Assembly: GCA_964614245.1 (NCBI GenBank)
Contig: CAZTKU010000160.1
Coordinates: 1 to 6,768, forward strand
Direction: 5' to 3'
Origin: VGWB01 sp964614245
GTDB taxonomy: Bacteria; Bacteroidota; Ignavibacteria; UBA10030
DNA: 6,768 bases
Part shown: positions 1 through 6,380 of the stretch, in pieces
How positions within the stretch are numbered: the stretch's first letter is position 1
Layout of the letters: each line of letters starts with the position of its first letter
Notes under the pieces: generated by a model
What the model saw: only the letters and a program-made list of their open reading frames with translations
The model's database searches: none
What the model was told of the DNA's origin: nothing
Program-made: the position numbers and the translations under genes

Positions 1-1659
1 GTGACCAACAGGAGCATCTTGGGAGTTGAGTACAGACGGAAGATCATGGTGTGGAGCCAGAACTACAACGACAACTACATCATTGTCGATATCGAATTCA
101 CAAATGGATCCACCGATACGCTGAAAGATTTCTACGTTGCGATGCAGCAGGGAGCAGGGAACCGTTACGATGCAAACGGCAACAATCCGCTTCCCCAAAC
201 GAATGAGCGCCCGGTCTTCACGAACACTTGGCAGCATTACTATGGAGGCAGGGTGGGTGATACGATGCGGGTCTTCTACGAATACCATGCCGACGATCCG
301 AATAGTCCGGGAGACGACATGGGGACTCCGGTGGTCTCACAGGGCGGAAGACTCGTGAATTCCAACATTTTCTTCTACGCCGTTCTCCACGCATCGAAGG
401 AGCCGTACTCCATTTCTTCTCAAGACATTGACGATTTCCTCCAGCCGACGGTCACCTACATCGGAAACAGCACGCGCTTTCCAAATCCCTCTGATGACCC
501 GTACGGCAACAAGAATTACTGGACAACTCGCGGGGGGCTCGCGGACATCTTTCCGTTGAGCGCGATGTGGCCCGGTACACGCCATGGGGGAAACAGTGAT
601 GATATCGGGACACCGATTTTCTACAACTACACCGGCGGTGCGTCTCAGGGAAACAATTCAAAGCGCTACAGCAGCTTTGGACCTTATACGTTCGCACCAG
701 GAAAGAAAATCCGTATCGTGTACGCCAGTGGCGCTGCCGGAATCGGACTCAAGGCAGCAAAAGAGGTCGGTGAGAAATGGTTGGCCGGGACGCTGGAAGA
801 TCCGCCGAACATGCCGAACGCGCAAACGGGGTGGCTTCCAGCGAATTTCGCGTTTCCCGTCGGAGCAACAGAGATGGACAAGCGAAAGGCGCGCTGGATC
901 AGCATGGGGATCGATTCGGTCATGCTCAGTGCCCGGCGCGCGAAGTGGAATTTTGACCACAAGTATCAAATACCCCAAGCGCCGCCTCCCCCCACCTCTG
1001 CCACCATCACCGGCTACGGTGACGGCGTCGAGATCAAATGGTCCAACCCGGCGGCCGAACAGATGCCAGACTTCGCGGGCTATCGCGTTATGCGCCGTAT
1101 TTCGAACAGGGACACGTCGTTCTACGAAACAGTCTATTCCTCGGGCGCTTCGGACAAGGCGGCCGAGCATTTCTTCAAAGATCGAACGGTGCTCTTTGGA
1201 GGCCAGTACTACTATTATGTTCTGACCATGGCGGCGATCTCGGCCAGTGACCCCAATGCCGATCCGACCACTCGGGGCAAAATAATGTGCAGCAGCAGGC
1301 TGCTTTTCCCGAACGTCTCCTGGATCAACCCGCCGCGGTATTCGACGGAAGACATGTCACAAATCCGAATCGCCCCCAACCCGTACAACATCAACGATCC
1401 GCTTCTCTTGTCGTACGGGTTCACCGACCAGCGGGGGATCATCTTCTTCAATCTTCCGTCGAGAGTCACGATCAAGATTTTTTCCGAGAACGGCGACCTC
1501 GTTCAGAAAATCGAGCATGACAGTCCTGTACGATCCGGTTCGTTCACGTGGGATATGACGACATCGAGCCAGCAAGTGATCAACAGCGGCGTGTACATCG
1601 CCGTGTTTCAAAAGCCGGACGGCGAGATGGCATATCAGAAGTTCATCGTCGTGCGGTGA
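1..1659 (+). CDS. Secreted beta-rich protein with Fn3-like segment and T9SS-type C-terminal domain (5' partial)
   Basis: The frame is open from the first base, so the GTG at base 1 is probably not the real start; no signal peptide is seen and the gene very likely begins upstream. The 552 visible residues are rich in aromatic residues and beta-strand-like segments. Residues 225-241 (SFGPYTFAPGKKIRIVYA) look like a strand pair repeated in large secreted proteins of this bacterial group. A proline run (PPPP, about 328-331) leads into a fibronectin-III-like segment, about 332-430, with VEIKWSNP and FAGYRVMRR. Residues about 452-552 form a C-terminal sandwich: APNPY near 458-462, IKIFSENGDLVQKI, NSGVYIAVF, then the terminal KFIVVR. 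This is the pattern of T9SS type A sorting or FlgD-Ig-like domains. Inferred role: a surface or secreted protein, perhaps a glycan binder. No catalytic motif was recognised. The PorV/PorQ-like gene 22 bases downstream fits export by T9SS. Confidence 0.8.
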   Translation: MTNRSILGVEYRRKIMVWSQNYNDNYIIVDIEFTNGSTDTLKDFYVAMQQGAGNRYDANGNNPLPQTNERPVFTNTWQHYYGGRVGDTMRVFYEYHADDPNSPGDDMGTPVVSQGGRLVNSNIFFYAVLHASKEPYSISSQDIDDFLQPTVTYIGNSTRFPNPSDDPYGNKNYWTTRGGLADIFPLSAMWPGTRHGGNSDDIGTPIFYNYTGGASQGNNSKRYSSFGPYTFAPGKKIRIVYASGAAGIGLKAAKEVGEKWLAGTLEDPPNMPNAQTGWLPANFAFPVGATEMDKRKARWISMGIDSVMLSARRAKWNFDHKYQIPQAPPPPTSATITGYGDGVEIKWSNPAAEQMPDFAGYRVMRRISNRDTSFYETVYSSGASDKAAEHFFKDRTVLFGGQYYYYVLTMAAISASDPNADPTTRGKIMCSSRLLFPNVSWINPPRYSTEDMSQIRIAPNPYNINDPLLLSYGFTDQRGIIFFNLPSRVTIKIFSENGDLVQKIEHDSPVRSGSFTWDMTTSSQQVINSGVYIAVFQKPDGEMAYQKFIVVR

Positions 1660-1665
1660 GCGATC

Positions 1666-1671
1666 AAGGGA
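1666..1671 (+). promoter_or_regulatory. Ribosome binding site for the PorV/PorQ-like gene
   Basis: AAGGGA lies 10 bases before the ATG at 1682, inside the 22-base gap after the preceding stop. It supports that start and translation from a shared transcript with the upstream gene. Confidence 0.6.
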
Positions 1672-1681
1672 GATCAACACC

Positions 1682-2701
1682 ATGAGAAGAGTGGGACAGT
1701 CCGTGATGGCTCTTTTGATCGGCTGCGCGGCCACAGGTGATCTCTTCGGGCAAGTGGGCTTGAACAAGCTCGGTCAGAGCACGATGAATTTCCTCGTTGT
1801 CAGCACTTCTCCCGTTGCGAGCGGAATGGGAGATGCGTTCAACGCCGTCGGTGTCGGGTCGGAGAGCATGTTTTACAATCCGGCCGGACTTGTGGAAACG
1901 AAGTCCGAGTTTGACGTCTTTGTGAATATGACCCAATGGATCGCAGACATCCGGTACCTCAGCAGCGGCATCGCCTGGAACCTGGAGAAATACGGATCGG
2001 TTGGTGTGAGCGTCCTGACCGTCGATTACGGGACGATTCAAGGGACAAGTCTGCTCAGCTCGGGCGAACAGGCTCTTTATCCGGCAGGGTATAAGGATAA
2101 CGGACCGATCAGCAATCTGAGCGCCTATGCGCTTGGCGTCTCGTATGCGCAGGCCATCACACCGCTCTTTTCTATCGGCGGGTCCGTCCGGCTCGCGGCA
2201 CAGCACCTGGGTGAAAACCTGGTGGCGGGGGGCGTCATCCGGAAAAACGACGCGCAGAAGCTCGTGTTTGACGCGGGGGTGAAATATCACACGGGCTTCA
2301 GAAGTTTTCGATTCGGCATGACCATGCGCAACTTCTCCTCCGATCTCAAACGCGAGGAGATCGACGAGACGCTTCCGCTGACTTTCTCGCTCGGTCTTGC
2401 CATCGATTTACTTGAAGCAATCACAAACGAACCATCGAGCCTCAATTCCCTGCTCGTCGGCGTGGATTTCCTCCATCAGAACAACTACTCCGAACGAGCC
2501 AACATCGGGGTCGTGTACACGTTTGAAGAAATGATTTCGCTGCGATGCGGGTATCAGACAAACCGGGATCTGGCGTCTTGGTCGCTCGGCGTGGGTGTCT
2601 CCCCGGCGATCGTCGGACAACGGATCAGAGTAGATTATTCATATTCGAGGTTCGATCTCTTCGGCGGCGTGAATCGCTTTGGCATCGGTGTTGCATTTTG
2701 A
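1682..2701 (+). CDS. PorV/PorQ family outer-membrane beta-barrel protein
   Basis: This 339-residue protein has a signal-peptide-like start (basic MRR, hydrophobic stretch to about residue 15, likely cleavage near LFGQ at 21-24). Residues about 35-70 carry the family hallmark: MNFLVVSTSPVASGMGDAF followed by GVGSESMFYNPAGL. The rest alternates short amphipathic strands with turns (for example YLSSGIAWNL, GSVGVSVLTVDYG, RFGMTMRNF) and ends in a terminal phenylalanine (GIGVAF), typical of outer-membrane barrels. PorV is known as the T9SS shuttle that brings cargo to the attachment machinery; PorQ and related paralogues are less well defined, and from sequence alone I cannot tell which this is. 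Its position 22 bases after a protein with a sorting-type C-terminus suggests a dedicated partner, which is inference. A general FadL/OmpP1-like transporter is the main alternative. The gene is 11 bases from the next one, so probably in the same operon. Confidence 0.85.
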   Translation: MRRVGQSVMALLIGCAATGDLFGQVGLNKLGQSTMNFLVVSTSPVASGMGDAFNAVGVGSESMFYNPAGLVETKSEFDVFVNMTQWIADIRYLSSGIAWNLEKYGSVGVSVLTVDYGTIQGTSLLSSGEQALYPAGYKDNGPISNLSAYALGVSYAQAITPLFSIGGSVRLAAQHLGENLVAGGVIRKNDAQKLVFDAGVKYHTGFRSFRFGMTMRNFSSDLKREEIDETLPLTFSLGLAIDLLEAITNEPSSLNSLLVGVDFLHQNNYSERANIGVVYTFEEMISLRCGYQTNRDLASWSLGVGVSPAIVGQRIRVDYSYSRFDLFGGVNRFGIGVAF

Positions 2702-2707
2702 AGGTGG
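2701..2707 (+). promoter_or_regulatory. Ribosome binding site choosing the GH105 start at 2713
   Basis: AAGGTGG begins on the last base of the preceding stop codon and sits 5 bases before the ATG at 2713. It argues against the far-upstream in-frame ATG at 2545, which lies inside the PorV/PorQ gene. A second AAGGTG (2737-2742) precedes another in-frame ATG at 2749, which would leave only a 12-residue leader before the lipobox cysteine, so 2713 is preferred. Confidence 0.55.
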
Positions 2708-2712
2708 AGACG

Positions 2713-3966
2713 ATGGCACAACATACTCCGTTCGTTAAGGTGTTTCTCATGAGAGGGGTTCTCGTCTTGTTCCTTCTTCAAGGGTGCATGCCGCAGCTCA
2801 ACAGGGAGGATCCTTCCAGCCTCTCCGGGAAATCCTGGTCCGTTCGCCTGGCCAATTCATTCATGGCGAGGTATCCCGACACGATCTCCTATGCGGAGGA
2901 GCCGAGGAGAGGACGATGGACTTACGAGCAAGGGGTTATGCTCGAGGCCGTGCGGCGCATGGGCGCGGCAACAGGCGACCGGAAGTACTTCGCCTACGTC
3001 AAGAAGAACATCGACCAGTTTGTCGCCGGGGACGGGTCGATTCGCACGTACGAGTACGAGACGTTTAATCTCGACAACATTGCGACCGGCAGGCAGCTCT
3101 TGGCGCTCTACACGGAGACCGGAGAGCTGAAATACCGTTACGCGGCCGACACACTCCGCAAGCAACTAAGGAACCAGCCGCGAACGCATGAAGGCGGTTT
3201 CTGGCACAAGAAGATCTACCCATACCAGATGTGGCTGGACGGGCTCTACATGGCCGAGCCGTTCTATGCGCAGTACGCGTTGCTGTTCAACGAACCGGAC
3301 GCGTTCGATGACATCGTGAATCAGTTCACCTTCATTGCGAAGCACACTCGTGATGTCAGAACCGGTCTGTTCTATCACGGTTGGGATGAGAGCAGGCAGC
3401 AGCGTTGGGCTAATCCAGAAACGGGTTGCTCGCCGAATTTTTGGGGAAGGGCCATGGGGTGGTATTCCATGGCCTTGGTGGATGTTCTCGATTTCATTCC
3501 GGTGAGCCATCCTCGCAGGGGCGAGCTCGTTTCGATTTTCCAGGGCCTGTCATCATCGCTCTTGAAATGCCGGGACAAGAAAACAGCTCTGTGGTATCAG
3601 GTAGTGGATCAAGGCGGAAGAGAAGGGAACTATCTCGAGGCTTCCGCGTCGAGTATGTTCGCCTATGCATATGCGAAGGGCGCGAACAAGGGGTATCTCG
3701 ACAAGGGGTTCCTGAAGGCTGCGGAGGAAACCTTCAGGGGAGTTGTGGACAACCTTGTCACGGTTGACAAGGACGGTTTCGTTGACCTCCATCATACGTG
3801 CCAGGTTTCCGGCTTAGGGGGGAACCCGTACCGGGATGGAAGCTATGCATACTACATCGGCGAACCTCAACGAACGAATGACATGAAGGGGTACGCTCCC
3901 TTTCTTCTGGCTGCCATCGAGTTGGAGACGGGAAGCCTGGAGAACAGTAATGTCAACAGGAAATAA
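2713..3966 (+). CDS. Glycoside hydrolase family 105 lipoprotein (unsaturated rhamnogalacturonyl hydrolase-like)
   Basis: Family 105 enzymes hydrolyse the unsaturated uronic acid at the non-reducing end of oligosaccharides made by polysaccharide lyases, by hydrating the C4-C5 double bond. From the ATG at 2713 the protein has 417 residues. It starts with a lipoprotein signal (K9, hydrophobic 11-22, lipobox LQGC with C25), so it should be anchored in a membrane facing the periplasm or outside. The (alpha/alpha)6 domain fills about residues 40-405. The motif MWLDGLYM (173-180) holds the catalytic acid/base candidate D176. Other expected active-site residues are D121, H165, H222 in YHGWDES, and R246 and W250 in GRAMGWY. 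All sit at a constant +33 offset from Bacillus YteR D88, H132, D143, H189, R213 and W217 as I remember that numbering, so the enzyme looks intact. The exact substrate cannot be read from sequence: rhamnogalacturonan is the default, and ulvan- or glucuronan-type products are possible. The far-upstream in-frame start at 2545 is rejected because it overlaps the previous gene. Confidence 0.92.
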   Translation: MAQHTPFVKVFLMRGVLVLFLLQGCMPQLNREDPSSLSGKSWSVRLANSFMARYPDTISYAEEPRRGRWTYEQGVMLEAVRRMGAATGDRKYFAYVKKNIDQFVAGDGSIRTYEYETFNLDNIATGRQLLALYTETGELKYRYAADTLRKQLRNQPRTHEGGFWHKKIYPYQMWLDGLYMAEPFYAQYALLFNEPDAFDDIVNQFTFIAKHTRDVRTGLFYHGWDESRQQRWANPETGCSPNFWGRAMGWYSMALVDVLDFIPVSHPRRGELVSIFQGLSSSLLKCRDKKTALWYQVVDQGGREGNYLEASASSMFAYAYAKGANKGYLDKGFLKAAEETFRGVVDNLVTVDKDGFVDLHHTCQVSGLGGNPYRDGSYAYYIGEPQRTNDMKGYAPFLLAAIELETGSLENSNVNRK

Positions 3967-3972
3967 TGCCAC

Positions 3973-3987
3973 GATGTATATCACATC
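3973..3987. repeat. Short inverted repeat before the LacI-family gene
   Basis: GATGT-ATATC-ACATC is a perfect 5-base dyad around a 5-base centre, in the 61-base gap between the hydrolase and the regulator gene. It could be a protein-binding site, for example for autoregulation, or chance. It is too short and lacks the T-run needed for an intrinsic terminator. Confidence 0.3.
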
Positions 3988-4014
3988 CAAATGCGTGAAG
4001 TGATCAACTGAGCC

Positions 4015-4020
4015 AAGGAG
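4015..4020 (+). promoter_or_regulatory. Ribosome binding site supporting the GTG start of the LacI-family gene
   Basis: AAGGAG lies 7 bases before the GTG at 4028, the best Shine-Dalgarno match in the window. It decides for a GTG start, which also places the helix-turn-helix at the usual distance from the N-terminus. Confidence 0.7.
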
Positions 4021-4027
4021 CACGAAC

Positions 4028-5107
4028 GTGAAACGAAAGTCTCATATTACGCTCGATGACATCGCCAAGAGGTTGAAGGTCTCACGGGTAACGGTATCGA
4101 AAGCGCTGCGCGGTCACCCCGACATTTCAGACAAAACGGCAAAGCGCATACGGAAGGTTGCGAGCGATCTTGGCTACAGCCCGAACTTCATCGCGAGAAA
4201 CCTCTCGGCAAGACGATCCAACATGCTGGGGGTCGTTGTTCCGAAAATTGCCCACTTCTTCTTTGGGTCGGTCATCGAGGCGGTATACAACACGGCCTTT
4301 GACCACAAGTATGAGACCATCCTGACGGTCTCTCAGGAAAATGCCGAGCGGGAAAAGAAGCACATCCAAACGCTGGTTTCCATGAGGGTCGACGGGATCA
4401 TTATCTCGATATCGCAGGAGACGAAAGATCCCGAGATCTTCAAGTGGATCAAGAAAATGGGTATCCCCGTTGTCTTTGTCGACAGGATGCTGCAGCCGCC
4501 GTTGCCCGGGTTCGGGAGCGTGCTTGTGGATGACAGGGGCGGAGCGTTCCGTGCAGTCGAACAAGCGATTAAAGTGGGTTATCGGAAGATAGGATTTCTG
4601 GGCGGCCTTCCGACGATCAATATCGGGAGGAATCGGCTCCTGGGATTCGAGGAGGCGCTGAGAGAGCACGATATTCCGATCAGGCAAGAGTGGATCGCCT
4701 TGGGAGGTTTTGGGAAAGACGACGGATACAATGGCTTCATGCGCCTCTACAATAGCGGCAACTTACCGGAATTTCTTTTTGCCGTAACGTACCCCGTTGC
4801 CCTGGGCATCTACGAAGCTGCCAAAGACCTCGGCCTCCACATCCCCGATGATATCGATGTAATCTGTTTTGGCGACAGCGATATGAATCGCTTCATCTCC
4901 CCGTCATTGAGCTGCGTCAGCCAGCCAACTCAGGAGCTGGGAACGAAGGCAGTGCAAATGATTCTGGAGATCATCAGAAACCCGGACGAGATTCGAGAGC
5001 ATAACGTTGAAATCCCAACGGAACTGATACTGCGGGAAACCTGCGTCGGAAGGAAGTCAACGAAACTTGAGGCCATCGAAGTAGCCCCGCCGGTGAAAAC
5101 GGTTTAG
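4028..5107 (+). CDS. LacI-family transcriptional regulator
   Basis: This 359-residue protein is close to the usual family length of about 330-350, with a slightly long C-terminal tail after residue 340. Residues 7-50 form the LacI-type helix-turn-helix: ITLDDIAKRLKVSRVTVSKA, then the loop with RGHPDIS and LGYSPN. The hinge helix follows (NFIARNLSARRS, about 53-64), with L59 at the position of the minor-groove leucine. Residues 66 onward are a periplasmic-binding-protein-like sensor: MLGVVVPKIAHFFFG, VDGIIIS, GIPVVFVDR, VDDRGGAF, KIGFLGG, GRNRLLGFEEAL and DIDVICFGD. These proteins bind an operator as dimers and release or bind it on contact with a small ligand, usually a sugar or sugar acid. 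The gene lies between a GH105 hydrolase and a GH105-associated module, all on one strand. The likely role is local control of this locus by a breakdown product of the acidic glycan; repressor or activator cannot be decided. It is soluble and cytoplasmic, with no sign of damage. Confidence 0.95.
   Translation: MKRKSHITLDDIAKRLKVSRVTVSKALRGHPDISDKTAKRIRKVASDLGYSPNFIARNLSARRSNMLGVVVPKIAHFFFGSVIEAVYNTAFDHKYETILTVSQENAEREKKHIQTLVSMRVDGIIISISQETKDPEIFKWIKKMGIPVVFVDRMLQPPLPGFGSVLVDDRGGAFRAVEQAIKVGYRKIGFLGGLPTINIGRNRLLGFEEALREHDIPIRQEWIALGGFGKDDGYNGFMRLYNSGNLPEFLFAVTYPVALGIYEAAKDLGLHIPDDIDVICFGDSDMNRFISPSLSCVSQPTQELGTKAVQMILEIIRNPDEIREHNVEIPTELILRETCVGRKSTKLEAIEVAPPVKTV
5094..5107. promoter_or_regulatory. 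Operator-like sequence at the end of the LacI-family gene (weak)
   Basis: TGAAAACGGTTTAG overlaps the last codons and stop of the regulator gene. It fits the generic LacI/CcpA operator pattern TGWAANCGNTNWCA at 12 of 14 positions, failing at the last two, and has the typical central CG. It lies 164 bases before the next gene. Its dyad symmetry is incomplete, and the sequence also encodes the C-terminal residues VKTV and the stop, so it may be chance. Confidence 0.2.
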
Positions 5108-5163
5108 GAATTCGTTTGCAGCGACAGATGCACTTGACACGCTGGCACGCATTCGATCGGCGG

Positions 5164-5181
5164 CTCTTGCTTCTCTTGCTT
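5164..5181. repeat. Perfect tandem repeat, 2 x 9 bases
   Basis: CTCTTGCTT occurs twice back to back in the 164-base gap between the LacI-family gene and the secreted DUF4350-like gene, about 90 bases before the latter's start. It may be a replication-slippage product or a direct-repeat protein-binding site. No third copy was seen nearby. Confidence 0.7.
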
Positions 5182-5271
5182 CAGGAGTCCGAATCCAGGC
5201 AAGATCCTCGCTGAAGATGTTGTCCAGTTACCAAAACCTTCCCTATTCCTGCCACTCTCACAAAGATTACT

Positions 5272-6237
5272 ATGCAAGCGCGAAAAATCTCCCTTTGGCT
5301 GAGCTCTCTTCTTGTCTTTACCCTGCCCGTTGCCCGTATCTCGACTGAAGATTTTGTGAGGAGATGCTTGATCGGGGACGGGGCGATGGCAGACATGTCC
5401 GTCATGGGCAATCCGGAGCGAGTTTGGGGTCAAGTCTCTCCGCTGATGTTTCGGAGCGGTGCCGTCATCGAACCCGTTGAAGGAAGAATGCCTGGTGGAG
5501 CAGACAAGATTGTTCTTGTGGATTGCTTTTACAATAACGAATGGAGGAAGGACAAAGAGGGGAGGTCCGTTCGGTATCATTACGTTTGGGATGATACGAC
5601 AAACTCCGGGTTCTCCCAATTGGGCAGAATCATCTCGAAGCTTGGTGCGGCCGTCGATACTCTCCCTGAAGCTCCGACGATGCAGTCCCTGAGCGGAGCG
5701 AGCATCTATATCATCGTTGACCCTGACACGCCTTTGGAGACGGAACATCCGAATTTCATCGATGCGCGTGCCATCGACGTCATCGTCACGTGGGTGCGGC
5801 AAGGCGGCGTGCTCCTGCTGATGGGGAATGACAAGGGGAATGCGGAGTTCGAGCATTTCAACGAGCTGGCCGCGCAATTCGGAATCCGCTTCAACGAAGA
5901 CAGCCGAAACAGAGTGACGGGGAGAGATTATGACGTCGGCAAATTCGATTCGTTTCCGGATCATCCTCTCTTCAAGGGTGTGAAGCAGATCTTCATCAAG
6001 GAGCTCAGCACACTCAGGGTGCAGGAGCCGGCCACCGTTGTCTTCTCTGACCGCGGCGATGCGATCATGGCATTCGCCAGGCTGGGTAAGGGAGTTGTGT
6101 TCGCCCTCGGTGATCCGTGGCTCTACAACGAGTATATGGATCATCGAAGGTTGCCGGAGGGGTACGAAAACGACAAGGCAGCCGAGAATCTTTTCCGGTG
6201 GCTCCTGGAGAACGCCGCCCCCGTGCGCGGAGATTAA
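5272..6237 (+). CDS. Secreted DUF4350-like (GH88/GH105-associated) protein
   Basis: This 321-residue protein begins with a Sec-type signal peptide (MQARK, hydrophobic about 6-20). Residues about 27-76 match nothing I know. From about 77 to 315 it shows the module I recall from the C-terminal side of many Bacteroidota GH88/GH105 proteins, and also as a stand-alone protein: KIVLVDCFYNNEW (79-91), RYHYVWDDTTNSGFS (101-115), YIIVDPDTP (146-154), GGVLLLMGNDKGNAEFEHFN (178-197), SRNRVTG (211-217) and GDPWLYNEYMDHRRLP (280-295). The alternation of strands and helices with GGVLLLMGND resembles the class I glutamine-amidotransferase-like fold, but no Cys-His-Glu triad is evident, so amidotransferase activity is not claimed. 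The function is unknown: it could bind or modify the same uronic-acid oligosaccharides. It probably acts in the periplasm or outside. The start rests on the signal peptide, since no good Shine-Dalgarno precedes it; a later in-frame ATG at 5386 would lose the signal. It may have its own promoter, given the 164-base gap. Confidence 0.85.
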   Translation: MQARKISLWLSSLLVFTLPVARISTEDFVRRCLIGDGAMADMSVMGNPERVWGQVSPLMFRSGAVIEPVEGRMPGGADKIVLVDCFYNNEWRKDKEGRSVRYHYVWDDTTNSGFSQLGRIISKLGAAVDTLPEAPTMQSLSGASIYIIVDPDTPLETEHPNFIDARAIDVIVTWVRQGGVLLLMGNDKGNAEFEHFNELAAQFGIRFNEDSRNRVTGRDYDVGKFDSFPDHPLFKGVKQIFIKELSTLRVQEPATVVFSDRGDAIMAFARLGKGVVFALGDPWLYNEYMDHRRLPEGYENDKAAENLFRWLLENAAPVRGD

Positions 6238-6253
6238 GGAGAAACAGACGGCA

Positions 6254-6268
6254 CAGGGCTCGCCCCTG
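6254..6268 (+). other. Small hairpin after the DUF4350-like gene
   Basis: CAGGG-CTCGC-CCCTG can form a 5-base GC-rich stem with a 5-base loop, 16 bases after the stop at 6237. It has no following T-run, so it is a weak candidate for a terminator or a 3'-end stabilising structure. The remainder of the gap 6238-6380 shows only an AAGGAG at 6236-6241 with no start codon at the right distance. Confidence 0.25.
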
Positions 6269-6380
6269 ATCCTGTCGTCATTCGGGACAACGAAGATTTC
6301 TGCCTCGTGTCAGCAAGGTTTAATTGCACGCAGGAATTGCGGCGCTTCATTCACGCGACCTGGCAATGATGGATTAACGG

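Noticed and set aside
1664..2290. 208-codon minus-strand frame opposite the PorV/PorQ-like gene.
   Set aside because: It lies opposite a gene with clear family motifs and its translation shows no recognisable domain; it is a shadow of the + strand gene.
5117..5147. Imperfect dyad TGCAGCG ... CGCTGGCA ten bases after the LacI-family stop, a possible terminator.
   Set aside because: It has a bulged stem, a 16-base loop and no T-run.
5134..5162. TTGACA (5134-5139) as a sigma-70 type -35 box before the DUF4350-like gene.
   Set aside because: No TATAAT-like sequence occurs at 16-18 bases, and Bacteroidota-type promoters use different elements.
5186..5198. GTCCGAATCC resembling a tRNA T-arm, as a possible tRNA fragment or attachment site.
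   Set aside because: No acceptor stem, anticodon arm or D-arm partner could be found around it.
5221..5252. TTG (5221) and TATTCCTG (5245-5252), 21 bases apart, resembling the Bacteroidota -33/-7 promoter pattern TTG ... TAnnTTTG.
   Set aside because: The -7 box has two mismatches and the -33 element is only three bases, so chance is likely; kept as a note because position and spacing before the ATG at 5272 would be suitable.
5104..6144. 346-codon open frame on the minus strand opposite the DUF4350-like gene.
   Set aside because: Its codons are exactly aligned with the + strand codons, so stops arise only opposite TTA, CTA and TCA codons, which are rare here. The translation shows no family features, while the + strand gene has clear motifs.
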